From: Salipiger sp. H15
Lineage (GTDB): Bacteria; Pseudomonadota; Alphaproteobacteria; Rhodobacterales; Rhodobacteraceae
Length of the DNA: 64,000 bases
NCBI RefSeq assembly: GCF_040409955.1
Contig: NZ_CP123385.1
Location: 851,501 to 915,500 of the forward strand
Direction of reading: 5' to 3'
The notes beneath the pieces are model-generated. The model was given only the letters and a program-made list of their open reading frames with translations, was not told where the DNA came from and ran no database searches. Position numbers and translations under genes: made by a program. Every line of letters begins with the position of its first letter. The stretch's first letter is position 1. Below, piece after piece: positions 17,152 to 23,256 of the stretch.

Positions 17152-17813
17152 CTCTCTTTCGCAGCCAGCCCCACGAGCGTGTCGCCCGTGGTGGTGACAG
17201 AGTTCTCCCGACCGAAGAGCTCGAAGCGCACTTTGATGCCGCCCGCGGCGTCGATCTCGACAACCTCGCACTGGAACCCTTCGAGCGGCCCGGTCCGGAA
17301 CATTGCCCGGTCACCGGCACGCACGCGCCGCGCCGCTGCGGCCTTCCGCTTCTGTTCCTGGCGCTCGTCTTCCTGCCGGAGGTCACGCGCGCGCATCTCG
17401 TGCAGCGCGGCCAGACGCTTCGAGCCAAGAACACCCCACCTCCCATCCGACCGGCAGAGCGCGCCGGTGAGGAAGGGCGAGGTCAGGACCCGGTGCGGAA
17501 CCGGCACACCGCCGAAGCGCGCGAAGACATAGCCCGGCAGGTACCGGCGCTCGTATTCTCGGACGTGCCCGCGCACCCTGGTCCGCCGCGAGGTCACCGG
17601 ATGGAAGGCGTAAACGCCCCGCGCCGCCAGCCAGCTCTCTGCCTGCCGCTCCTGCTGCGGGCGGCAGAGAAGCGCATACCAGGCGTTCTCGCCCGGATCG
17701 AAGATGGGGGCCGAGCTGCTCTCGGTTGGGACGGCATCGCCGATCCTAAGGCTGAGGTAGGAACTGACCATTGCGCGCTCTTTCCACTGCTCTTCCGACA
17801 ACGAGATGCTCAT
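17148..17813 (-). CDS. Phage NusG/RfaH-family transcription factor (putative late antiterminator)
   Basis: 221 residues from ATG 17813. An NGN domain is visible at about residues 48-130: NAWYALLCRPQQERQAESWL, then VYAFHPVTSRRTRVRG and RRYLPGYVFARF, the classic NusG core with the W-Y and P-G-Y-V-F signatures. After a charged helical linker (about 135-165) a KOW domain follows: VRAGDRAMFRTGPLEGFQCEV. NusG paralogues bind RNA polymerase and suppress pausing or termination at specific operons. Position is telling: last early gene, its stop overlapping a late-type promoter, followed by a terminator and the late genes, as for lambda Q. The family is clear; the antiterminator role is inferred. Confidence 0.8.
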   Translation of the reverse strand: MSISLSEEQWKERAMVSSYLSLRIGDAVPTESSSAPIFDPGENAWYALLCRPQQERQAESWLAARGVYAFHPVTSRRTRVRGHVREYERRYLPGYVFARFGGVPVPHRVLTSPFLTGALCRSDGRWGVLGSKRLAALHEMRARDLRQEDERQEQKRKAAAARRVRAGDRAMFRTGPLEGFQCEVVEIDAAGGIKVRFELFGRENSVTTTGDTLVGLAAKES

Positions 17814-18400
17814 GCGTTGCCCTCCTGCGCGGCCTCGACATAGCCCAGCACCTTCGCCTCGGTCTCGTCGTACATGGCGAGCCATTCCCCATCACCGTCG
17901 AAGGGCATGAGGCCGCGCGATATGCGATCCCGGACCCGCTCAACTTTCGAGGCGTGCTCGCTGGCGCGCCGCTCGACCGCCGCCTTCTCCCGGAAGCTGC
18001 TCGGCGGGCGCTTCTTTTCGGTCCAGAACTGGTACTCGGCGACCAGCCTGTTCCCAGCCAGCGCCTCGCGCCCGGCCACCGACCGAAACCAGCGCAGCAC
18101 GGCGGGCAACTCGCCGAGCGGACGCGGTTCTCGCGCCTCGGCGTAGCCCTCGAAGCTCGCCAGCTCAGGCCAGAAACACCGGGCCGAGCCCTGCCCCTTT
18201 GCCCGCATGCACTGCTCGAGCACACGCAAGCTCTCGTCCCCGAGGTAGCCCATGCTATCCGCGATCGCGTCGAGGCGCTTCACCTGCTCGGCATCCTCTG
18301 TCCCCTTCGGGAAGCGGAACCCGCGCGCCTGCAGCGGCGCGATCAGGAGCCTGCGCACCCGGTCACGGTTGGTCTCGGTGGTGGTCTGCTCGGTGGTCAT
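17810..18400 (-). CDS. Conserved phage early protein, unknown function
   Basis: 196 residues, beginning with a Thr/Glu-rich stretch then RDRVRRLLIAPLQARGFRFP. It is helical and charged, with no membrane segment, zinc site or nucleotide-binding motif recognised. The region LPAVLRWFRSVAGREALAGN suggests a compact helical domain. It lies between the TTCTGTC repeat region (18485..18569) and the NusG-like gene, whose ATG overlaps its stop (ATGA). In lambda this region holds replication genes, so a replication accessory role is possible but unsupported by motif. Confidence 0.55.
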   Translation of the reverse strand: MTTEQTTTETNRDRVRRLLIAPLQARGFRFPKGTEDAEQVKRLDAIADSMGYLGDESLRVLEQCMRAKGQGSARCFWPELASFEGYAEAREPRPLGELPAVLRWFRSVAGREALAGNRLVAEYQFWTEKKRPPSSFREKAAVERRASEHASKVERVRDRISRGLMPFDGDGEWLAMYDETEAKVLGYVEAAQEGNA

Positions 18401-18484
18401 TGCCAGCCCCTTCTCTCAGCACATCCTGAGTTATCCACAGGTGTCAGCGGTTGGTTTGAGGTCCGAGCGGAAATTTCTTTTCAT

Positions 18485-18569
18485 TTCTGTCTCTTCTCCT
18501 CTCTTAGAGCCGACAGAATGTCCGAAGTTCTGTCACGCTTCCGACCAGTTCTGTCACACGTGACAGAAC
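18485..18569. repeat. Cluster of TTCTGTC(AC) half-sites with a 22-bp palindrome
   Basis: The motif TTCTGTC occurs at 18485..18491 and 18528..18536 (as TTCTGTCAC), its reverse complement GACAGAA at 18512..18518, and a perfect inverted repeat with 10-bp arms (GTTCTGTCAC, AC, GTGACAGAAC) at 18548..18569. The 180-base gap between two early genes is otherwise non-coding. Such a group of iterated sites could be an operator for a regulator of the 18400 gene, or iterons of a replication origin. No U tract follows, so a terminator is unlikely. Confidence 0.6.
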
Positions 18570-18580
18570 CGGTTGTTCTC

Positions 18581-19213
18581 TCATCTCCGGTAATCGGTGG
18601 TCCCGAGGTACTCCATGCCCTCGAGGATGCGGACGGCAGTGCGGTTGCCGTGCGGGTAGGTGTCGAGAAGCCAGCGGTGCAGCATCACGATGTAGCGCGG
18701 GTTCGCGGCGAGGTTCTTGGAGCCAATATCCTCGACGCTCTTGCGCAGCCGGCTGAGCGCCTGGCGCTCCTGATCAGCCGACTTGCGATCCTGATCCTTG
18801 TGCTTCCACTTGAGCGCGTCGAGCGCCACGCCCGTTACAAAGCGGTTCATCAGGCGGATTTCGCCCGTCCCGATGATCCGGCACCGCGTCCAACCGTGGA
18901 GCGGGCTGATCTTCCGGCGCAGGTAGCCCTCCCACCGAGCCAGCGGGATATCCATCATCCACGCCTGACGCTGCGGCTCGGCGGGGATCGTGCCGACTGG
19001 GTCCTGCAGCTGGCACTTGGACCAGAGAGCGAGCGCGAGGCCGATAACCTCCCAGTCCTCGATCTCCTTGCAGGCCTTGAAGAAGTCGCTCTCAAGGAAA
19101 GATGTGTGATGAAGCTTGAAGTAGCTGTGCGTCTCCAGCCGCTCGCCGGCCGGGACCGGATACTCGGGAAGATCGGTGACGTCCGAGACGCGGGTCAGGC
19201 TGAGAGTGTTCAT
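18581..19213 (-). CDS. Phage early protein, possibly replication-related (DUF1376-like start)
   Basis: 210 residues from ATG 19213, with AGGAG 7 bases upstream; a GTG one codon earlier is also possible. The segment SYFKLHHTSFLESDFFKACKE, followed by WEVIGLALALWSKCQLQDP and WEGYLRRKISPLHGW, recalls the DUF1376/YdaU-type N-terminal domain of phage replication-organiser proteins, in which a compact helical domain tolerates slow-changing W and L positions. The C-terminus is helical and basic. The TTCTGTC repeat block lies directly downstream of its stop. The family suggestion is tentative. Confidence 0.5.
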   Translation of the reverse strand: MNTLSLTRVSDVTDLPEYPVPAGERLETHSYFKLHHTSFLESDFFKACKEIEDWEVIGLALALWSKCQLQDPVGTIPAEPQRQAWMMDIPLARWEGYLRRKISPLHGWTRCRIIGTGEIRLMNRFVTGVALDALKWKHKDQDRKSADQERQALSRLRKSVEDIGSKNLAANPRYIVMLHRWLLDTYPHGNRTAVRILEGMEYLGTTDYRR

Positions 19214-19512
19214 CACACGCTCCTTCTCGCATAGGCGCGCGCCCGCAGCTGCCAGTGAGCAGACATCTCGAGCGTGAGCGCGAACTTCGCTTCGCCATAG
19301 GCGGTCTCATCACCCGCGCAGCGCGCCGCTATGAGCTCGCGAGCACGGCCATGCGCCGGCCCGATCTCATCGCCAGGCGCGGCAATGGGAAAGTCCTCGA
19401 GAGCACACCTCAAAGCCTCGACGCTGTCGGCGCAAGCAGTCATGCCGCCGCTGCGCAATGCCAACGCGGTTGCGGCGATCAAGAATGTGGCGCGCGCAGG
19501 TCCATTCATCAT
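19213..19512 (-). CDS. Small phage early protein, unknown function
   Basis: 99 residues. The first 30 residues are hydrophobic with Ala and Leu (FLIAATALALRSGG), possibly a membrane anchor or a signal-like helix; the rest is a charged helical region (FALTLEMSAHWQLRARAYARR). It is coupled on both sides: its ATG overlaps the stop of the CII-like gene (ATGA) and its stop overlaps the next ATG (TGATG). Nothing specific is recognised. Codon use is like its neighbours, so it is likely a real gene. Confidence 0.55.
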   Translation of the reverse strand: MMNGPARATFLIAATALALRSGGMTACADSVEALRCALEDFPIAAPGDEIGPAHGRARELIAARCAGDETAYGEAKFALTLEMSAHWQLRARAYARRSV

Positions 19513-20021
19513 GCCGCCCCACGCTTGGCGGATATGGCGCCGCGCGCGCGCATCAGCGCGGCAACAGCCTCGTCGATCTCACGTTCTGCCTCAGCGACAG
19601 ACTGAACCGAGGCCTTCTCCGCAGCGCGAAAGATTGCCGCCTGTGCCTCGCCGCATTCCCGAGCAACATCACCGCACTGGGCAAAGATGGAGGTGACGTT
19701 TCCCTGCATCTCGACTGGCCGGAAAACACCACCGGCCAGCCCCGCAAAATGCTGCGCCAGCGGAATGGCGGCCGCCGGGCAGTCCATCGCCAAGCGGTGC
19801 AGGTAATTCACCCCGAGCCCGCCGGGGCGGTCCTCGTTGTCCTCCATCCCGTAGGAGAGGGTCGAGCCGCGGATACCGAGCAAGGCCGCGACATCCTGAT
19901 GACGCTTGCCAGTTGCCTCGACCGCCTCGCAGACCGCGTTCTGGATCGTGCCGTAGCGCTGGGGTCTCATGTGAAGGGCCTCGTTTTCGTTTAGCTGGAG
20001 TGACTTGATGGCTTGCGTCAT
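19509..20021 (-). CDS. Phage DNA-binding regulator (CII-like, CP76 family candidate)
   Basis: 170 residues from ATG 20021; a TTG two codons earlier is less likely. A helix-turn-helix is visible around residues 28-55: AVCEAVEATGKRHQDVAALLGIRGSTLSYGM. The following VNYLHRLAMDCPAAAIPLAQHFA fits phage regulatory proteins of the CII/CP76 type, in which the second half gives oligomerisation. It is the second gene after the Cro-like candidate in the rightward-type early operon, exactly where lambda has cII. It may activate the integrase or repressor promoters. The HTH is fairly clear; the CII role is inferred. Confidence 0.6.
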   Translation of the reverse strand: MTQAIKSLQLNENEALHMRPQRYGTIQNAVCEAVEATGKRHQDVAALLGIRGSTLSYGMEDNEDRPGGLGVNYLHRLAMDCPAAAIPLAQHFAGLAGGVFRPVEMQGNVTSIFAQCGDVARECGEAQAAIFRAAEKASVQSVAEAEREIDEAVAALMRARGAISAKRGAA

Positions 20022-20044
20022 GCTCAAGACATGAAAAATCGTGC

Positions 20045-20266
20045 CTATTCAGAAGCGAATTCTGGCTTGGAATCCTCGGGCCAATTTTCATCAAACCAGC
20101 GCATGGCGTCAGTGAAGCGGCGGACTGTGATGTCCGCGCCAGACCTCAGGGCCGCCAACTTTTTGCTGTCCCCAAAAACTCGATGTGAGACGGTGCTGTC
20201 GTGATCGACCCTAGCAGCTCTTTTATAGGCGTCTGCACGAGCCAGAAGGTGATCTATAGTCTGCAT
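20045..20266 (-). CDS. Small Cro-like early regulator candidate
   Basis: 73 residues beginning MQTIDHLLARADAYKRAARVDH. The region DSTVSHRVFGDSKKLAALRSGADITVRRF could form a helix-turn-helix, and the end MRWFDENWPE is a recurrent feature of small proteins divergently transcribed from repressor genes in alphaproteobacterial prophages. It is the first gene of the early operon opposite cI, as for lambda cro. The promoter at 20274..20302 would start transcription at or next to its ATG, so the message may be leaderless. The regulatory role is inferred from position. Confidence 0.6.
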   Translation of the reverse strand: MQTIDHLLARADAYKRAARVDHDSTVSHRVFGDSKKLAALRSGADITVRRFTDAMRWFDENWPEDSKPEFASE

Positions 20267-20273
20267 GGGCCGC

Positions 20274-20302
20274 AGTATGCGGTTATTTTACCGCCTCGTC
20301 AA
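20274..20302 (-). promoter_or_regulatory. PR-like early promoter with operator in the spacer
   Basis: On the minus strand TTGACG (20302..20297), a 17-base spacer and CATACT (20279..20274) form a good sigma70-type promoter pointing to the Cro-like gene. The spacer contains the 16-bp operator at 20279..20294. Only 7 bases separate the -10 from the ATG at 20266, so the transcript would begin at or immediately next to the start codon. Confidence 0.7.
20279..20294. promoter_or_regulatory. Repressor operator O1
   Basis: GCGGTTATTTTACCGC, a 16-bp near-palindrome inside the spacer of the PR-like promoter. It shares the pattern GCGGTnATnTTACCGC with the sites at 20302, 22068 and 22098. Binding here would block transcription of the early operon. 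Confidence 0.7.
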
Positions 20303-20317
20303 CGGTCATCTTACCGC
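20302..20317. promoter_or_regulatory. Repressor operator O2
   Basis: ACGGTCATCTTACCGC, a 16-bp near-palindrome that begins within the -35 of the PR-like promoter and lies 23 bp (about two helical turns) from O1, centre to centre. Spacing of this kind suits cooperative binding of repressor dimers. Confidence 0.65.
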
Positions 20318-20336
20318 TCTACTGGCGAGGAAACGT

Positions 20337-20353
20337 GCGGTAATTTCGACCGC
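20337..20353. promoter_or_regulatory. Repressor operator O3 abutting the cI start
   Basis: GCGGTAATTTCGACCGC, a 17-bp variant of the same palindrome with one extra base in the right half. It ends directly before the ATG of the repressor gene at 20354, so binding would hinder transcription or translation start of cI, consistent with autoregulation. The extra base predicts weaker binding than O1 and O2. Confidence 0.6.
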
Positions 20354-21002
20354 ATGGACATGGGCGAAATTCTCTCTCGCATTTCTGCGAAGTCGAAGGA
20401 GAAAGGTCTTTCCGAGCAAGGGCTCGCGAAAGCCGCAGGCCTTTCTAAAGACGGCATCCGAAACTGGAGACGCCGACACGAGGCTGGCGAGGAAAACGCT
20501 GGGGCGAACGTTAGTTCGATTAGCAAAGTAGCTGCGACACTTGGAGTATCGGAGCTTTGGCTCTTGCACGGTGTTGGGGAAGAGATGATTCCGACCATTT
20601 CCATTGCGGGAAAGGTCGGCGCCGGCGCTCAAGTTCCAGTCTTTGACGCCTACACCAAGGGAGATGGGCCACAAGTTGAATGCCCTCCCGGCCTGTCACC
20701 GCATGGGGTGGTGGCTGTGGAGGTGGAGGGCGACAGCATGGAACCTGTCTTCAGCTCTGGCGATCTCCTGTTTTACACTCGCCACACGCATGACGGCGTT
20801 CCTGCAGAGGCCATAGGGCATCGCTGTGTGGTCGAGGATGAAAACGGCATGGGGTGGGTCAAAGGTAAGACCAGGCGATGAGCCCGGCGTTTTTCACCTG
20901 ATCTCCCTCAACCCCGGCGCCAACACCATGTGGAATGTGAAGCTAAGGTGGGCCGCTCGAGTACGCCTTCATTGGCCTGCTGACCTTGCGAAAAAGCGAT
21001 AA
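20354..21002 (+). pseudogene. cI: CI/LexA-type prophage repressor, frameshifted near the C-terminus
   Basis: From ATG 20354 a helix-turn-helix (GLSEQGLAKAAGLSKDGIRNW) is followed by an S24 peptidase-like domain with the AG cleavage site (KVGAGAQV) and the nucleophile in VEGDSMEPVF. The frame stops at 20881 after 175 residues (WVKGKTRR). Shifting frame at the AAAGG near 20861..20865 continues with PGDEPGVFHLISLNPGANT, then LRWAARVRLHWPAD, ending at TAA 21002; this is the conserved C-terminus of such repressors. One extra base (or two lost) therefore removes about 45 residues. The full form would have 215. The truncated protein may bind DNA but probably dimerises poorly. Sequencing error is the main alternative. 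Confidence 0.8.
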
Positions 21003-21087
21003 CCTTGGGTACCAAACTGCTCGCAAGACTTGGCCCCGGCGACCACATTAGTGAACTTTGTCATCCATCGATCAAACGGAGAAAACG

Positions 21088-21237
21088 ATGAGCACCGAGA
21101 ACCCCAAAGACAGCCGACCAGAATATGTCGAACAAAAGAACTACACACCATCCACGACAGGTCATCAGAACAACTACCGCCCCGAGACTGGTTCCGGTGA
21201 AAGCAAACCCACCCCTCCGGCACCTTCTGACGATTAA
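21088..21237 (+). CDS. Small hydrophilic protein, 49 aa, unknown function
   Basis: ATG 21088 follows a GGAGAA ribosome site. The product (MSTENPKDSRPEYVEQKNY...) is rich in Pro, Ser, Thr, Asn and Glu and ends TPPAPSDD; it is probably disordered. It lies between the repressor gene and a convergent membrane-protein gene, with which it overlaps by 4 bases, in a lower-GC segment of the prophage. Accessory genes at this site in lambdoid prophages are often expressed in the lysogen. No function is recognised; it may be a partner of the convergent gene. Confidence 0.5.
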   Translation: MSTENPKDSRPEYVEQKNYTPSTTGHQNNYRPETGSGESKPTPPAPSDD

Positions 21238-21884
21238 AGTCTCTCTGCCCGCCGGAGCTCTATCCGAGCTATCTGATCCTTTGGCAAGTAAGTAATCGCA
21301 GCACCGAAGTCTGGGTCAATGACGTTCCCGACTTCGGTCCAATTCCTCTTGCCAGTGGCGTCCAACTTTCCGACTTTGGTGACGTGCATCAGGACGTCAC
21401 CACTCCCGCCGAGCACACATGCACCATTTGGCTCGTTCTTAAATCTGGAAAGGTCGTCGCAGAACATCATTGTTCCATCGGTCAGGCAAACCTTCAGTTG
21501 CCAAACATCAACGCCCTCCCCTACCTCAGATAGTGCGGACCATGCTGAAGGTAGGTCGTCAGACATGCTTACGCCGCTCTTTCGAAGAAGCTTTGTTAAG
21601 CACCGCTTACCCCATTTTCTCCACGCAGCACCCAGAAGAGCTGCAGCCAGGATTGCGAGCGCCGATGCAATTAGAATCCCGATTTCAGCGTGGGTTCGCA
21701 TCAGAACATAAGCAAACATACCCCAGAATCCATAGAAGACGACCCTGAAGGCTTGATCTATGGACTTGTGGTGCTCTCGGTTCCCGACATGCGCGATGAA
21801 GTATCCAGCATACCCCGATGCCAAGGTCAGGATCGTTGTCCAAGGCGCACTGAGCGTAGACGTGATATTCTCGATGTTCTCCAC
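21234..21884 (-). CDS. Membrane protein with cytoplasmic domain, possible lysogenic accessory (defence/exclusion) gene
   Basis: 216 residues starting at GTG 21884. Two or three membrane segments are visible in the first 90 residues (WTTILTLASGYAGYFIA; AFRVVFYGFWGMFAYVLM; IGILIASALAILAAALLGAA), then a soluble domain of about 120 residues with VWQLKVCLTDGTMMFCDD and GGSGDVLMHVTKVGK, a beta-rich architecture. Base composition is lower in GC and codon use differs from the phage structural genes, so it looks like a moron. The location next to cI suggests expression in the lysogen. It could act in superinfection exclusion or host interaction. No named family is claimed. Confidence 0.55.
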   Translation of the reverse strand: MENIENITSTLSAPWTTILTLASGYAGYFIAHVGNREHHKSIDQAFRVVFYGFWGMFAYVLMRTHAEIGILIASALAILAAALLGAAWRKWGKRCLTKLLRKSGVSMSDDLPSAWSALSEVGEGVDVWQLKVCLTDGTMMFCDDLSRFKNEPNGACVLGGSGDVLMHVTKVGKLDATGKRNWTEVGNVIDPDFGAAITYLPKDQIARIELRRAERL

Positions 21885-22067
21885 TCGCGGTCTCCTGCTA
21901 AAGCCCGAAAATCTCGCATGAAGGTCGCTTCGTGAGACGCCGCTCTCTGGATGTCCAAGACATCGTCAGCACCTCCAGTCACGCCACGTTGAGGCTAGGA
22001 CTGCGCACAATCGGCTTTGATTTGGCAAGAGCAGATTAGCATAGGTGACCCCTGCAGGAAACTCTTT

Positions 22068-22083
22068 GCGGTAAAAAAACCGC
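22068..22083. promoter_or_regulatory. Repressor operator OL1-like site
   Basis: GCGGTAAAAAAACCGC, a 16-bp palindrome-like site with the same half-site (GCGGT) as the operators next to cI. It lies 30 bp, about three helical turns, upstream of the second site at 22098. Confidence 0.65.
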
Positions 22084-22091
22084 ACATGCAG

Positions 22092-22120
22092 TTGACGGCG
22101 GTAATATTACCGCTTATCTT
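22092..22120 (+). promoter_or_regulatory. PL-like promoter of the plus-strand early operon
   Basis: TTGACG (22092..22097), a 17-base spacer, and TATCTT (22115..22120). The spacer is almost entirely the operator at 22098..22113. The start would be near 22127, about 53 bases before the first gene of the operon (22180). The -35 and the operator placement are the same as at the PR-like promoter. Confidence 0.7.
22098..22113. promoter_or_regulatory. Repressor operator, perfect 16-bp palindrome
   Basis: GCGGTAATATTACCGC, a perfect palindrome and the best version of the operator family seen in this window. It occupies the spacer of the PL-like promoter, so a bound repressor would exclude RNA polymerase. 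Confidence 0.75.
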
Positions 22121-22179
22121 TCCCGCTGCACGCCCGAGCGCACAGCGCGTTCCGCGGGCGTCCTACCGGGAGAAGCTAA

Positions 22180-22383
22180 ATGAAACACCCTGACAACGTC
22201 ATCTATATGCCCTGCTACCGACTCCCTCAGGGCCACGCTCGTGAAGCGGAACTCGCCGCTGCGCTGGAACGGGCCCGCCCCGCGATCATTGCCGCCTGCG
22301 CTCGTGCCAAGGGCTTGCGCACCGCGCATCGCACCCGCCTGCTGCAGCAGGCCTTCGGCCCTCAATCGACGGGCACCGCCTGA
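22180..22383 (+). CDS. Small phage early protein, unknown function
   Basis: 67 residues beginning MKHPDNVIYMPCYRLPQGHARE, with GGGAGAAG upstream. The first gene of the plus-strand early operon. The middle is a helical Ala/Arg-rich stretch (REAELAAALERARPAIIAACARAKG). No conserved domain is recognised. Its position after the PL-like promoter suggests early expression on induction. Codon use is normal for the phage. Confidence 0.55.
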   Translation: MKHPDNVIYMPCYRLPQGHAREAELAAALERARPAIIAACARAKGLRTAHRTRLLQQAFGPQSTGTA

Positions 22384-22389
22384 TCCACC

Positions 22390-22535
22390 GTCGGCCCCAT
22401 GGCCGGCGGCATCCAGAAGGGCCCGAAAGAGACCCGGCGCGGAGAGAAGACGAAGCGGACGACGCCACCGCTCACGAACCGCCGAATTTCCTCGGAGGAC
22501 CTCGCCAACTGGATGCCGCCCGCCATGGGACCGAC
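22390..22535. repeat. 27-bp inverted repeat flanking 92 bp of apparently non-coding DNA
   Basis: Arms at 22390..22416 (GTCGGCCCCATGGCCGGCGG...) and 22509..22535 match as inverted repeats at 25 of 27 positions. The 92 bases between them give no convincing gene on either strand. Both strands read M-A-G-G-I-Q at the repeat, because each arm has an ATG. The 268-base gap between the 67-aa gene and the GapR-like gene contains no other feature. The element could be a small mobile or structured-RNA element, or a packaging/replication signal. Confidence 0.6.
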
Positions 22536-22651
22536 CACACCGAATGCCGGGCATGAGGCCCGCATCCCCTCGCCGCGCCCAATCATGGAATCTGCGTATG
22601 CCCCGCGAATGAACGCGGCGAGGGGCCCAGTTTCTTCAACGAGGACCGAGC

Positions 22652-23011
22652 ATGTTGATGCCCCAGGAGAACGATTTTCAGCCCGACGACGTCGGCGCCG
22701 ACATGGCCCGAGCAGCGTCGAAGAAGCACACCCCGATGAAGGAGACCGCCGAGGACGTCGAGGTCAAGAACGGCGCCTACGGCGTCGCCGCGGGCGAGCT
22801 GAAGAGCTTCATCGAGCGCTTCGAGCGCCTCGATCTCGAGAAGAAAGAGATCGCCGACCAGCAGAAGGAGGTGATGGCCGAAGCCAAGGGACGAGGCTAC
22901 GACACCAAGGTGATCCGCAAGATCATCGCCCTGCGCAAGCGCGACAAGGCCGACATTGCCGAGGAAGAAGCGGTGCTCGCGATGTACAAAGCCGCGCTGG
23001 GGATGGACTGA
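22652..23011 (+). CDS. GapR-like nucleoid protein (DUF2312)
   Basis: 119 residues; ATG 22652 with GAGG 8 bases upstream (ATG at 22658 also possible). The C-terminal 80 residues show the DUF2312 pattern: LKSFIERFERLDLEKKEIADQ, then QKEVMAEAKGRGYDTKVIRKI and ALRKRDKADIAEEEAVLAMY. GapR proteins bind overtwisted DNA ahead of replication and transcription and stimulate topoisomerases. The N-terminal 35 residues are extra and charged. Phage copies are known in alphaproteobacterial phages and may act in replication or counter the host protein. Its stop overlaps the next start (TGATG). Confidence 0.8.
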   Translation: MLMPQENDFQPDDVGADMARAASKKHTPMKETAEDVEVKNGAYGVAAGELKSFIERFERLDLEKKEIADQQKEVMAEAKGRGYDTKVIRKIIALRKRDKADIAEEEAVLAMYKAALGMD

Positions 23012-23256
23012 TGCAACACGTCCTTTCCGCACCCATCGCACCGCCGCCCTCCATGGGCGAGCACGCTCACCGCAAGTCGGCCGACCTGCCCCCGCTCAAG
23101 CCGCAAGGCACCGTGCGCCGCGAGCCGATGCTGCCCGAGGGATGGTGGGTCGGCGTTCTGGTCTTCGCGATCATCGTCGTCGGCGGCGTCTCGCTGCTCA
23201 GCTTTGTCCTCTCGCTGTTCGCATCGGCGATCCGCTCCTTTTCGGAGATCTACTGA
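23011..23256 (+). CDS. Small single-span membrane protein
   Basis: 81 residues. Residues 1-45 are Pro/His-rich and hydrophilic (MQHVLSAPIAPPPSMGEHAH...), then WWVGVLVFAIIVVGGVSLLS and a further hydrophobic stretch (FVLSLFASAI) form one long or two short membrane segments near residues 48-75. The gene is fused tightly to its neighbours: start overlaps the GapR-like stop and stop overlaps the methyltransferase ATG. Unknown function; may be a phage inner-membrane accessory. Confidence 0.6.
   Translation: MQHVLSAPIAPPPSMGEHAHRKSADLPPLKPQGTVRREPMLPEGWWVGVLVFAIIVVGGVSLLSFVLSLFASAIRSFSEIY

Noticed and set aside
22399..23256. A 285-codon open frame across the inverted repeat, GapR-like gene and small membrane gene
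   Set aside because: It overlaps two better-supported genes in another frame and its second half is an Arg-rich shadow translation; only the first part might be expressed.
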